Positions 18,680-26,687 are shown, counted from the stretch's first letter. The stretch is 57,297 nt of DNA from JBNKHH01 sp050290245 (GCA_050290245.1 JBNKHH010000054.1:1-57297); one strand, 5' to 3'. Program-made: numbers and translations. Notes: a model not told the origin generated them from the sequence alone.

Positions 18680-19324
18680 TTAGCGGTTGCGCTGACTGCG
18701 CCCCAGGGCACGGCTCATCTGGGCCGCGATCTGGCTTTGGCTGCGCTGAAAGCTTTGGGCATCCTGGGTCTGGATGTTCATCACGATCTGCACGGGACGG
18801 CCTCCGCCTTCCGAACGCACGCCCAGCCTGCCGTCCGCACCCCGGCTGAGCGGCAAGATCGCCTCGGGACCGGCCTCACCCATCAGCCCCGTGCCGCCAC
18901 GCATCGGGAAATGGGTCGGCGACGACACGATCCCACCACTGGCAAAGGGCATGACCCGGCCTTGGGTAAAGGCACCACCATCGGCGAACATGCCGGTTAC
19001 CGCCTGCGCCAGCATGCCGCCGAAATGGTTTGTCACCGGCCTTATCGCAGCCGAATACGCCGTGTTGATGGCCGAGCGCGCCACCGCCTCCAAGGCATCG
19101 CTCGCGCGCATCCCGTCAAAGACCAGCCCGTCGAAGGCCCGCCTCAATCCGCGCGACAACCCCCGCGACAAAACCTCGGTGTCGCGGCTTGTCGCCGCAA
19201 GGGCGCTTTGCATCTTGGCCACCTCGGCCGAAAACGCCTGGGTCACCGCCCCGGTTTCGGCCAGGGCAGTCTCCAGGCCAGCCAACTGGTCCTCAAAGGC
19301 CGCAATATCGTCGTTATTCGCCAT
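18680..19324 (-). CDS. GTA tail tape measure protein (g11, Rcc01694-like)
   Basis: A 214-residue protein, the short GTA tape measure: N-terminal helical region (FEDQLAGLETALAETGAVTQ), a central helix with SRGLSRGLRRAFDGLVFDGM, and a Gly-rich C-terminal half (FADGGAFTQGRVMPFASGGI, GEAGPEAILPLSRG) typical of phage tape measure ends. Its length sets the short tail in RcGTA. Starts 11 bp inside the end of g10.1. Confidence 0.9.
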   Translation of the reverse strand: MANNDDIAAFEDQLAGLETALAETGAVTQAFSAEVAKMQSALAATSRDTEVLSRGLSRGLRRAFDGLVFDGMRASDALEAVARSAINTAYSAAIRPVTNHFGGMLAQAVTGMFADGGAFTQGRVMPFASGGIVSSPTHFPMRGGTGLMGEAGPEAILPLSRGADGRLGVRSEGGGRPVQIVMNIQTQDAQSFQRSQSQIAAQMSRALGRSQRNR

Positions 19325-19517
19325 TTCCGTCCTCTTTCACCTGGTCCGGGTAAGCCGCCGCCAGGGCCTCCAGCCCCGCCCTGCTCAAGGGAGCCGCGCC
19401 CCCCTCCTTGCCCAAGAGCATCGACAATTCCGCCGGCGTCAGCCGCCAGAACTCCGCCGGTTTCAACCCCAGTGCCACGCCTGCCCGCATCAGCCCGGGC
19501 CAGTCGAACCGGCTCAT
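19314..19517 (-). CDS. GTA tail assembly chaperone-like protein (g10.1, Rcc01693-like)
   Basis: A 67-residue protein with the LGLKPAEFWRLTPAELSMLLG motif that marks the small phage tail assembly chaperone in GTA clusters. It overlaps both neighbours (g10 by 4 bp, g11 by 11 bp). In siphophages such a pair is often expressed by frameshifting; here g10 and g10.1 are separate frames with a normal ATGA overlap. Confidence 0.88.
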   Translation of the reverse strand: MSRFDWPGLMRAGVALGLKPAEFWRLTPAELSMLLGKEGGAAPLSRAGLEALAAAYPDQVKEDGNGE

Positions 19518-19831
19518 TGGTCCGGAAAAGCGAAGGCCCGCGTCAGCAATACGCCTGCCAGCCGCGCCGCCTCGACCGGACCGCCCTCGATCTCTCCACT
19601 GAGAAGATCCCGTGCCTCGCCCGACCAGCCGCCGCCGCGCAGACCGGCGACGATCAACGCCAGCACATCGCGAGTCGAAAACCCGCCGGTTTCAAAGCGC
19701 GCGACCAAGGCGACCAGGCTGTCGGCCTCCATCGTCGCCTCCAGTTCGGCCAGGGCGCCTAGCGTCAGCCGCATCACGTGCCGCTGGCCGTCGATGCGGA
19801 TCGCGACCTCGCCCTCCCAGGGATTCGCCAT
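19514..19831 (-). CDS. GTA protein g10 (Phage_TAC_11-type, Rcc01692-like)
   Basis: A 105-residue protein beginning NPWEGEVAIRIDGQRHVMRL, with LTLGALAELEATM in the middle. This is the GTA-specific tail chaperone family. It is one base from g9 (start overlaps the g9 stop) and overlaps g10.1, as in other Rhodobacterales GTAs. A role in tail tube assembly is inferred from family and position. Confidence 0.9.
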   Translation of the reverse strand: MANPWEGEVAIRIDGQRHVMRLTLGALAELEATMEADSLVALVARFETGGFSTRDVLALIVAGLRGGGWSGEARDLLSGEIEGGPVEAARLAGVLLTRAFAFPDQ

Positions 19832-20244
19832 CAGATAGCCGTGAAGGTCAAAGCGCCCGCCGAAGCCAGGCTCAGTTCATAGGTCGCCTCGCCGTTGTGG
19901 GCGCCCGCATATTCGACTGAGGTCACCTGGAACGCGCCTTCGACGATGCCGAAATCGGGGATGATCACCTGAAAATCGGGAGTCTCGCCATCGAAAAAGA
20001 TCTGCCGCGCGCGTTCATCGCTCGCTGCGTCGCGAAATACGCCCGATCCCGATATGCCCGCCGACTTCACACCTGCGCCGCCCAGCAACTCGCGCCACCC
20101 CCCCGTAGATTCCAGACTGGTGACATCGACGCTTTCGGCGTTGAAGGATATCCGCGTGGCCCTCAGCCCCGCGATCGTTTCGAATTGCCCGCCCCCCGTC
20201 ATGTCCAGCTTGATCAACAGGTCTTTGCCGTTCTGTGCCACCAT
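19831..20244 (-). CDS. GTA major tail protein (g9, Rcc01691-like)
   Basis: A 137-residue tail tube protein: MVAQNGKDLLIKLD N terminus, then ATRISFNAESVDVTSLESTGGWRELL, the hallmark of phage major tail proteins. ATG 20244 is used because GGAGTGAGG lies just before it; the frame runs on to TTG 20271 without another good start. It forms the hexameric tube rings of the tail. Normal length, intact frame. Confidence 0.93.
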   Translation of the reverse strand: MVAQNGKDLLIKLDMTGGGQFETIAGLRATRISFNAESVDVTSLESTGGWRELLGGAGVKSAGISGSGVFRDAASDERARQIFFDGETPDFQVIIPDFGIVEGAFQVTSVEYAGAHNGEATYELSLASAGALTFTAI

Positions 20245-20293
20245 AGGCCTCACTCCGTTTAAAGGGGTCAACTCCCCAGATCACTTCAGAAAT

Positions 20294-20704
20294 TCACACA
20301 TCGTCCACGATGGCGCGAAAGGTCATGACGATGCTGCGCACCTGGCCCGACCGCACCCGCCGCGCCCGCGCCTTCTGCAGCCGCAAGGACACCAGATGCC
20401 CGCGTGCCAGCACCAGGGGCGCGTCCACCAGTGCGTCCGCGATCGCCCCCGCCACCGCCTTGGCCATGGCAAAACCCTCGGCATCGCTGGTGACATTCAC
20501 CGTAAAGGCGTGCTCGGCCATCTGGGCCGTCTTGTCGGACAGGTCCTTCACATCGCCCGCACCCAGACTCACATAGGTGCCCTCGACGGGCCCCGGCGGC
20601 ATCTCATCGTAGACTGCTGCGCCGACCAGTGCGGACAGCCCGGCATCGGCAATCAGGGCCTGATAGACCGCGGCCTGCAACGCGACGGCTGTTGCATAGC
20701 TCAT
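20294..20704 (-). CDS. GTA tail terminator protein, DUF3168 family (g8, Rcc01690-like)
   Basis: A 136-residue DUF3168 protein: ALQAAVYQALIADAGLSALV N terminus, then VYDEMPPGPVEGTYVSLG. The family holds phage tail terminators (gpU-like fold), which stop tube growth and join tail to head. Its start overlaps the g7 stop by 4 bp; a 49-bp gap separates it from g9. Confidence 0.93.
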   Translation of the reverse strand: MSYATAVALQAAVYQALIADAGLSALVGAAVYDEMPPGPVEGTYVSLGAGDVKDLSDKTAQMAEHAFTVNVTSDAEGFAMAKAVAGAIADALVDAPLVLARGHLVSLRLQKARARRVRSGQVRSIVMTFRAIVDDV

Positions 20705-21030
20705 GACGCCACCTCCTCATCCGCATAACAGACCAGGTGCCGGGCATCGCCGCCCTCGACCACGGACCGGATTTCATAAACACGCGTGCCCTCGCGAAAC
20801 CGCTGTCCCGCCTTGGGACGTGCCGGGCTCATGGGTGGGACAGACCGCAGGGTGATGCGATACGCCCCCCGCGCCCGTGCCACGGCCTCGCCGCGCTCCA
20901 GGCGGCCGGTGGACGGCTCTACGGCCGCCCAATGGGTTCCCAGCACCACCCAGGCGCCGGAATAGCCGCCCGCGCCATCGGCGCTGCGCCCGCGCTCTTC
21001 GAGATCCAGCTTGCGCGACAGACGTTTCAT
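20701..21030 (-). CDS. GTA head closure / stopper protein (g7, Rcc01689-like)
   Basis: A 109-residue protein of the SPP1 gp16-like head closure family: KLDLEERGRSADGAGGYSGAW and a FREGTRVYEIRSVVEGG C-terminal segment. ATG 21030 is chosen because GGAGG lies 8 bp upstream; the open frame to 21075 overlaps g6 more and lacks a ribosome site. The RcGTA homologue is the connector stopper. Confidence 0.88.
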   Translation of the reverse strand: MKRLSRKLDLEERGRSADGAGGYSGAWVVLGTHWAAVEPSTGRLERGEAVARARGAYRITLRSVPPMSPARPKAGQRFREGTRVYEIRSVVEGGDARHLVCYADEEVAS

Positions 21031-21626
21031 CGACGACCTCCACCGAAAATCCGAAGCGGCCTGTGGCGGGCGCATAACGCCTCGACCCCCATCGGCAAGG
21101 CGCGTCCCTTCTCGGTGCTGGCCGAACGGTTCTCATAGAAATGCGCCGCCAGCATCAGGACCGCCTGGCGCAGATCGGCCGGCGCATCGGTCCAGGCCGC
21201 GCCGTATCCGGCGTCAAAGACAAACTCCGCCGTGCCGCCGACCGGGATCGTCGGCAGGGCCCACCCCGTACTGACCACCTCGGGAGCATGGACGTCGCGC
21301 ACCAGCCGATAGCGGCTTGCATCGACGACATCGGAAGTGTCGTTCAGGTCGGTGATCGTGACCGATTGAACCGCACTGACCGGGGCTACCGGCAAAATCT
21401 GCCGCGCCACGTCCCGCCAGGCGGTGACCACGTATTGATAGACTCGCGGCAGCAAAACCTTGCCAGTCTCGCCCTCGACCGCACCAAGCGCGGCCCGCAC
21501 CTGCGCCAAAAGGACCGCATCCTGCAACCCGTCGTCGGCAAAGCCGCTGCCAAGCTGCAGATGATCCCTGAACTCCGCAAGCGGAAGCGCCCCGTCCGGC
21601 ACTTGGGTCTGTTCGATCAACATCAT
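21027..21626 (-). CDS. GTA head-tail adaptor protein (g6, Rcc01688-like)
   Basis: A 199-residue phage gp6-like / phiE125 gp8-like connector protein: PLAEFRDHLQLGSGFADDG (about 16-34), then YVVTAWRDVARQILPVAPV and a C-terminal ADLRQAVLMLAAHFYENR helix. ATG 21626 follows GGAGGTCGTGG; the much longer frame upstream to 21836 lies in a non-coding spacer. The RcGTA homologue is the adaptor ring below the portal. Confidence 0.9.
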   Translation of the reverse strand: MMLIEQTQVPDGALPLAEFRDHLQLGSGFADDGLQDAVLLAQVRAALGAVEGETGKVLLPRVYQYVVTAWRDVARQILPVAPVSAVQSVTITDLNDTSDVVDASRYRLVRDVHAPEVVSTGWALPTIPVGGTAEFVFDAGYGAAWTDAPADLRQAVLMLAAHFYENRSASTEKGRALPMGVEALCARHRPLRIFGGGRR

Positions 21627-21689
21627 CTTCCACGACCTCCATTGGTCCAACCCGAACTGGGCGCCATCCTCGAATTCCAATCCCGCATG

Positions 21690-21745
21690 CCCGCTCCGCT
21701 TCTTCTTTTTCAAAGTACTGCGGGGGGCCGCCAAAGGCGGCGGAG
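21690..21745 (-). repeat. Recurrent intergenic element, copy 3 (variant), between capsid and g6
   Basis: On the minus strand a G/C-rich hairpin region (GGGGGCGCTGCCTCC, then GCCGCC...GGCGGC) is followed by GCAGTACTTTGAAAAAGAAGAAG. It is a diverged relative of the GGATATTT...GATGAA element and runs in the direction of the capsid gene. Confidence 0.4.
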
Positions 21746-21862
21746 GCAGCGCCCCCTCGCAGCGCGCCACCTGGCAAAAAAGAATGGGCGCGCGCCGACA
21801 CCCCGGCCGCCAGAACGGAGGGGAGCAGCAGAACACGAGGGAAAACGCGACGCGCGCCCACA

Positions 21863-21888
21863 GGCCGGCCTCACCTCGGAGGCCGGCC
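21863..21888 (-). terminator. Strong hairpin just downstream of the capsid gene
   Basis: GGCCGGCCTC and GAGGCCGGCC form a perfect 10-bp stem with a 6-base loop, 11 bp after the capsid stop. No T-run follows immediately, so it may stabilise the capsid mRNA end or act as a partial or Rho-assisted terminator rather than a full one. The spacer to g6 (21627-21899) otherwise holds only the variant element. Confidence 0.5.
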
Positions 21889-21899
21889 GCCCCGACCTG

Positions 21900-23099
21900 C
21901 TACGAGATCGAGAATTTCAGGAACTTGATCGCGGCAAAATCACTGACATCACCACCGACGCGCTTGGTGGCGTAAAACAGGACGTGCGGCTTGGCCGAGA
22001 AGGGATCACGCAAGATGCGCAGCTCTGGACGCTCGGCGATGGTATAGCCGGCGCCGAAATCACCGAAGGCAATCGCATTCGCGCCGATGGCGATGTCAGG
22101 CATGTCCTCGGCGATCAGCACAGGATAGCCCAGAAGACGCGCAGGCTCACCTGCCGACAGACTGTCGGTCCACAAAAAACGGCCATCGGCATCCTTGATC
22201 TGACGCACGACCCCGGCGGTCTTCGAGTTCAGCACAAAGCTCGCATTGGCGCGATACTTGGCACCCAGCGAGTAGACCAGCTTGATCAGTCCATCGCCGG
22301 GGCTGGTGGCGTTAAAACCGCCATCGGTGCCCGTGGCGACATACCCCAAAGAGCCCCAGGCCCAGGCGGCATCATCGACATTCGGATGGGTCAGGATGCC
22401 TGTCGGCTTGTCCACGCCGTCACCGGCGATAAAGGCCGCAGCCTCGGACTGGGCAAAGGTGTCGGCGACGCGTCCGGCCAACCATTCCTCGATGTTGAAG
22501 GCGCTGTCGTCCAACAGTCGCTGACTGATCTTCGGAAGCGCCGACAACTCGTGCAGCGGGATCGAAATGCGCTCAATGGTCGGGGTCGAGGTTTCGACGC
22601 TCGCCGCAGTTTCCGTAGCCCAACCGGCCCCCGCCTCAGTCGAATCGATCAGCACGTCATAGGACGTGGCCTGAACATTCACCACCTTGGCAACCTGACG
22701 CAGGCTCGCGGTCGAGCGCAGCACCGACTGGATCGAGGCGCTCGTCTGCGGGTCGACCAGATAGCCGCCGTCCCCGGCCACGGCTGTCGACATGGCCTTT
22801 CCCTCCAGGACAATGCCGCGCAGGGCATCGTCGTCGCCCGAGCGGACATAGGCCTCGAATGCCTTCTGGTGCGGAGCCTCTGCCTCTGCAGCGGCGGCCA
22901 GCGCCGGACGGCGCATAGGGGTCTGGGTCGATTTTGCGCTCAGCATGTTCAATCGCTCTTCCTGTTTCTTGAGTTCATGGGTGATGTCGCCAACAAAGCC
23001 TTGAAGCGCTGTCTTCACCTCTTCGGCCGCCGACAAGGGGGACGCCTGGGGCTGAGGCACGGCCTCTCCGCCCCGGGACGCCGTCTCGGGTGTGCTCAT
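21900..23099 (-). CDS. GTA major capsid protein, HK97 fold (g5, Rcc01687-like)
   Basis: A 399-residue HK97-type capsid protein. Residues 1-110 hold the scaffold-like delta domain with a coiled-coil stretch (EEVKTALQGFVGDITHELKK), followed by the mature part starting near FEAYVRSGDDDALRG. Conserved GGYLVDPQTSASI, SLGAKYRANASFVLN and GYTIAERPELRILRDPF segments are clear. ATG 23099 follows AAGGAC; the frame upstream to 23174 overlaps the protease gene. It is the shell of the GTA particle. Confidence 0.95.
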   Translation of the reverse strand: MSTPETASRGGEAVPQPQASPLSAAEEVKTALQGFVGDITHELKKQEERLNMLSAKSTQTPMRRPALAAAAEAEAPHQKAFEAYVRSGDDDALRGIVLEGKAMSTAVAGDGGYLVDPQTSASIQSVLRSTASLRQVAKVVNVQATSYDVLIDSTEAGAGWATETAASVETSTPTIERISIPLHELSALPKISQRLLDDSAFNIEEWLAGRVADTFAQSEAAAFIAGDGVDKPTGILTHPNVDDAAWAWGSLGYVATGTDGGFNATSPGDGLIKLVYSLGAKYRANASFVLNSKTAGVVRQIKDADGRFLWTDSLSAGEPARLLGYPVLIAEDMPDIAIGANAIAFGDFGAGYTIAERPELRILRDPFSAKPHVLFYATKRVGGDVSDFAAIKFLKFSIS

Positions 23100-23124
23100 T
23101 AATCTGTCCTTGAGTTGAAGGGCG

Positions 23125-23685
23125 CTATCGGCCCCGTGCAAATTCGCGGCGGGCCGCTTGAATGGCCGCCGCAAGATCGCGCATCACGCCGCTGCCGGGG
23201 GCATCGCCCTTGGCACCGACGCGCGCTTCGGGAAGCATCGGGAACGTCACCAAGGACACCTCCCAAAGCTCCAGTTCCGCAAGGCGCCTGCGCCCCGCAC
23301 CGTCTTTTATTGCCTTGACCGTCCGATAACCGATCGACAGCCCCTCGATAGCACCGGCCTCCAACAGCGCCGCCGCTTCGCGAGCGCGTGCGACATCGGC
23401 CAACAGTCGCCCCTTGACGTACAGGCCACGGCCATCCTCGCGCACCTCATCCCAGACACCGATCGGCTGGGCCGGGTCGTGCTGCCACAGCATCCGAACC
23501 CGGCGCCCGGCCTTGGCCAGGGACTCCAGCGAGGCCGCATAGGCTCCCTTCTCGACGATGTCGCGGCCCCGGTCTTCCAGGCCGAACAGAGACGCATAGC
23601 CCTCGACCACGACCCCGTCCTTCACCGACAGGGCCTCGCCCGTGCTGCAGAACTTCCGCTCCAGATCACTTTCGGGATAATCCAT
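23125..23685 (-). CDS. GTA prohead protease, HK97 family (g4, Rcc01686-like)
   Basis: A 186-residue HK97-family (U35) prohead protease. Visible: VVVEGYASLFGLEDRGRDIV, then MLWQHDPAQPIGVW containing the catalytic His, and IEGLSIGYRT containing the catalytic Ser, with the ELWEVSLVTFPM strand. It cleaves the capsid delta domain during maturation. It begins 4 bp after the portal stop, so the small g3.5 gene found here in some GTA clusters is missing at this spot. Confidence 0.94.
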   Translation of the reverse strand: MDYPESDLERKFCSTGEALSVKDGVVVEGYASLFGLEDRGRDIVEKGAYAASLESLAKAGRRVRMLWQHDPAQPIGVWDEVREDGRGLYVKGRLLADVARAREAAALLEAGAIEGLSIGYRTVKAIKDGAGRRRLAELELWEVSLVTFPMLPEARVGAKGDAPGSGVMRDLAAAIQAARREFARGR

Positions 23686-23688
23686 CTT

Positions 23689-24864
23689 TCACTCCTCGTC
23701 GGTAAACTTCGGCAGGCCCAGCAAGACGCGCTTTTCCGCATCGCTCAGGAAATCCGCCCCCGCGATCCGCCGCCACTGCGCCTCGCGTTCGACCGCCAGA
23801 GCCGGCACCTGGTCGAGATCCGGCTTCAGCGCCACCGCCTCACCCGTATGCGCCGCCAGCCAATGCGAGAGGGCCGCGCCGACTTTTTGCACCAAGGGAA
23901 GCACAGTCAGGCGATAGAACGCCCGGTTGGCCTCCTGGTAATTCGCATAGGTCGCGTCGCCCGGAATACCGAGCAGCATCGGCGGCACCCCGAAGGCCAC
24001 GGCGATCTCGCGCGCCGCCGCCTCCTTTGTCTTCTGGAACTCCATGTCGCTGGGGCTGAACCCCATCGGTTTCCAATCCAGCCCGCCCTCCAAAAGCATC
24101 GGACGTCCTGCGTTGCGCGCTCCGGTATGATGGGCCTCCATCTCGCCAAGCAAGCGATCGTACTGGTCCTGGGTCATGGTCTCATGCCCGTCCGGCCCCT
24201 TGTAGACGATGGCCCCCGATGGCCGCGCCGCGTTGTCCAACAGGGCTTTCGACCAGGCGCTGGCCGCGTTATGGACATCGACGGCCGCCGCGGCCGCCTG
24301 CAAGGGGGACAGCCCGTAGTGGTCGTCTTGCGGATGGAAGGCCTTGATATGGCAGACCGGCGACAGCCCTTCAATGACCGGAAAGCGGTGCTTCTTGCCA
24401 CCCACGGCATACTCATAGGCCACCGGCCAGCCATCGCCCCCCGGCATCACCGACATGCGGTCCGAACGCAGAACATGCAGTTCGACGGGCGCGCCCGCCT
24501 CGTCGGCCACGACCTCGACATAGCCGTCGCCTGACAGCAAAAGCTGCCCGATCAAAGCCTCGAAGAATTCCGACCGGCTCTGACCCAGGTTCGGCCTTTC
24601 GACCAGCGCCAGGACCGGGTGCACGTCATACCGGCTCTCCGCATCCTGCAATACCAAAGGCAGAGACGCCGCCGCTTCGGCGATCATTTTGATCGCCCGA
24701 AATCCGACCGGATTACCACTGAACCCCTGCCGTGTGAGGCTCGCGGTGTCGCGCGGACTCCAGGCCACGCGGCCCGAGCTCGCATAGGCGATCACCGGCC
24801 CCGCGGCCGAGGCCTTGGCCTCAGGCAGGACCGAAGCCTGCCGTTTCAGAAAGTCAAAGACCAT
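23689..24864 (-). CDS. GTA portal protein, HK97 family (g3, Rcc01684-like)
   Basis: A 391-residue HK97-family portal protein: TRQGFSGNPVGFRAIKMIAE (about 44-63), then LLLSGDGYVEVV, and GIPGDATYANYQEANRAFYR (about 302-321). It forms the dodecameric DNA gate of the head. The upstream spacer to the terminase stop is 110 bp and contains a tRNA T-arm-like sequence on the plus strand. GAAGGAGCAGGTGTC supplies the ribosome site. Confidence 0.95.
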   Translation of the reverse strand: MVFDFLKRQASVLPEAKASAAGPVIAYASSGRVAWSPRDTASLTRQGFSGNPVGFRAIKMIAEAAASLPLVLQDAESRYDVHPVLALVERPNLGQSRSEFFEALIGQLLLSGDGYVEVVADEAGAPVELHVLRSDRMSVMPGGDGWPVAYEYAVGGKKHRFPVIEGLSPVCHIKAFHPQDDHYGLSPLQAAAAAVDVHNAASAWSKALLDNAARPSGAIVYKGPDGHETMTQDQYDRLLGEMEAHHTGARNAGRPMLLEGGLDWKPMGFSPSDMEFQKTKEAAAREIAVAFGVPPMLLGIPGDATYANYQEANRAFYRLTVLPLVQKVGAALSHWLAAHTGEAVALKPDLDQVPALAVEREAQWRRIAGADFLSDAEKRVLLGLPKFTDEE

Positions 24865-24974
24865 GACACCTGCTCCTTCTCCCCCGTCAGGGGCGTTTCC
24901 TCACACCAAAGGGTGCCGGAGAACGTGGCGATCCCCGGTTCGATTCCCGCCTTGGAAATCGGCTCCCGACTTGT

Positions 24975-26303
24975 TCAGAGACCCAAAGTCCTCACGCCTG
25001 GCCGTGGCTGGCTGGCGGGCCGGATCATCAGTTCCGTCAAGGCCCAGACCAGCGCATCGACTCGATCCGGGCTGCCCTTCCCGGCATAGCCATCCCGGCT
25101 CATCAGCCCCATCTGTTCCTCCAGATGACCAAGGCCACGCACGTGCCCGACCCGCCCCTGCTCGTAAAGGGCCGCGACCGGTTCGGCACGCTGTGCCTTG
25201 CCTCGACTCGCGTATACCGGCTTTACCGGCACCAATTCGTCCACCTGCCGCACGATCGCCTCGACCAGCTCGCCGCCCTGATTCACTTCGGCAACGATCC
25301 GGTCCGCGCCATGGCGGTGATAGGCCTCAACCGCCGCGCGCGCCCAGGCCGTGGGTGAAGCCGCCGACAGGCTCACGTCTTCCAAAACCACCGCGCGCCA
25401 TTCTCCCCGGTTCGGCGCCAGGGTGACGCCGGCCACCACGATCCCGCATTCATCCGCGCTGGTCCCGCTCGTCACCGGCGGGTCTACCGCCACGACAATC
25501 CGGTCCAGCGCGCCAATCTCCTCGACCCGCGCCCCCTCCAGGATCTCACGGCTCCACAAGGCACCCTCGACATCCTCGATCAACACACCTTCGATCTCCT
25601 GCCGCCCCTGGCGCGTGCCCCCGAACTGGGCCTCGATCTCCTCCAGGAACGAAGCCGCCAGGTTCGCGCGGTTCGCGCTCGTCGGCGCGTGGGTCATCAC
25701 CGTACTTTCCGCACCGAATATCCGTTTCAACACGGGCACATTGCGCGGCGTCGTCGTTACCACCTGCTGCGGATGCTCGCCCAGACGCAGCGCAAACTGC
25801 AACATATCCCAGGCCTCTTCGGCCTTGGGCCATTTGGCCAGCTCGTCCACCCAGGCCGCGTCGAACTGAGGCCCCCTCAGCCCCTCGTAGTCGCGTGCCG
25901 AAAACACCTGCGCCTCGGCACCGTTTGGCCAGACCAGCCGCCGCCGCCCCGCTTCCCAGACCGGTCGCCGGTCAGGAGGCGAACAGGCCAGGATGCCGCT
26001 GTCGCCGAACACCATCACGTCGCGCGCCTGATCAAAGGTCTCGCCGACCAGCGCCACGCGCCTGGCCCGCCCAGCATCCTTCGGCCCGGATCCCTCAACC
26101 TGTCCACGCACCCACTCGGCGCCGGCGCGCGTTTTGCCCGCGCCGCGCCCGCCCAGGATCACCCAGGTTTTCCAATCCCCTTCTGGCGGAAGCTGGTGCG
26201 GCAATGCCCAGAACTCGAACAGATAGGGCAGTCCCCGCAAAGCATCGTTGGACAGCCCTTCAAGAAACTCCCTCTGAACCTCGCGCGGCGCGGACGCGAT
26301 CAA
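24975..26303 (-). CDS. GTA large terminase subunit (g2, Rcc01683-like)
   Basis: Large terminase with an N-terminal ATPase domain, Walker A GGRGAGKTRAG, the DAAWVDELAKW Walker B region, and a C-terminal RNase H-like nuclease domain beginning near DRIVVAVDPPVTSG. It packages host DNA into GTA heads. The open frame reaches ATG 26390, which has a fair ribosome site (GAGGTGA) but would overlap g1 by 131 bp. TTG 26303, preceded by GGGAG and giving a 44-bp overlap, is listed here; protein length is 442 or 471 residues. Confidence 0.92.
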   Translation of the reverse strand: MIASAPREVQREFLEGLSNDALRGLPYLFEFWALPHQLPPEGDWKTWVILGGRGAGKTRAGAEWVRGQVEGSGPKDAGRARRVALVGETFDQARDVMVFGDSGILACSPPDRRPVWEAGRRRLVWPNGAEAQVFSARDYEGLRGPQFDAAWVDELAKWPKAEEAWDMLQFALRLGEHPQQVVTTTPRNVPVLKRIFGAESTVMTHAPTSANRANLAASFLEEIEAQFGGTRQGRQEIEGVLIEDVEGALWSREILEGARVEEIGALDRIVVAVDPPVTSGTSADECGIVVAGVTLAPNRGEWRAVVLEDVSLSAASPTAWARAAVEAYHRHGADRIVAEVNQGGELVEAIVRQVDELVPVKPVYASRGKAQRAEPVAALYEQGRVGHVRGLGHLEEQMGLMSRDGYAGKGSPDRVDALVWALTELMIRPASQPRPGVRTLGL

Positions 26304-26601
26304 GACGGCTCCCGATTTCACATCGGATGGCGTCAAAGTCGAGGGCGCTGTCTGCGGTAAGACCCATTGACTGTAGGACACGTTTTTCATGCTTGTTCAC
26401 CTCTTCGACCATCTGGGCGCGGACTTGCGCCATGGCTGTCCGAGACCGTGTGAGTTCGGCCAGCGACACGTTCTCGCCTTCCAGTATGCGCTCAGCCATC
26501 AATTCGAACGCTGCCAGGATGTCCTCCATGGCCTTCTCGCTTTGCGCGAGCATCCGCCGCGAATGAAAAGTCCCTGCGATTATTGTTGGATCGTCCGCCA
26601 T
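26260..26601 (-). CDS. GTA small terminase subunit (g1, Rcc01682-like)
   Basis: A 113-residue mostly helical protein: DDPTIIAGTFHSRRMLAQSE, then AFELMAERILEGENVSLAEL, and a central helix through AQVRAQMVEEVNKHEKRV. It matches the GTA g1 family, shown in R. capsulatus to be the small terminase. ATG 26601 follows GGCGGGG. It is the first structural gene of the cluster, about 80 bp downstream of the candidate transcription start and directly after an intrinsic terminator. Confidence 0.88.
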   Translation of the reverse strand: MADDPTIIAGTFHSRRMLAQSEKAMEDILAAFELMAERILEGENVSLAELTRSRTAMAQVRAQMVEEVNKHEKRVLQSMGLTADSALDFDAIRCEIGSRLDRVRAARGSEGVS

Positions 26602-26662
26602 CGACGCCCCGCCTGTTCTTGAAAAAAGAAAATGCGGCGCCGGGGTCACCCCCGTGCCGCAT
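26492..26662 (-). CDS. Possible leader peptide frame overlapping the GTA leader terminator
   Basis: A 56-codon open frame whose ATG (26662) is preceded by a very good ribosome site (AGGAGAGG, 26667-26674). Its first codons run straight through the terminator hairpin and T-run, and it ends within g1 in another frame. The product has no family resemblance. It is listed because translation here would affect the hairpin; it may be chance. Confidence 0.25.
   Translation of the reverse strand: MRHGGDPGAAFSFFKNRRGVDGGRSNNNRRDFSFAADARAKREGHGGHPGSVRIDG
26619..26662 (-). terminator. Intrinsic terminator in the GTA operon leader
   Basis: On the minus strand ATGCGGC and GCCGCAT enclose CGGGG-GTGA-CCCCG (about 26632-26662), a 12-bp stem with a small internal loop, followed at once by a T-rich tract (TTTTCTTTTTTC, about 26620-26631). 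This is a full Rho-independent terminator lying between the candidate promoter and the g1 start codon. It could also stop transcripts coming from mltG. Confidence 0.75.
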
Positions 26663-26687
26663 CGCCACCTCTCCTAGCGTGCCATAA

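Noticed and set aside
21141..23102. 653-codon open frame on the plus strand across the GTA capsid region
   Set aside because: Shadow of g5, g6 and the spacer; no domain recognisable.
24865..24974. Complete tRNA gene between g2 and g3
   Set aside because: Only a T-arm-like piece is present; no anticodon arm, D arm or acceptor pairing.
11979..26601. Active temperate prophage instead of a GTA
   Set aside because: No integrase, repressor, replication genes or attachment sites; gene order and short tape measure match the Rhodobacter-type GTA.
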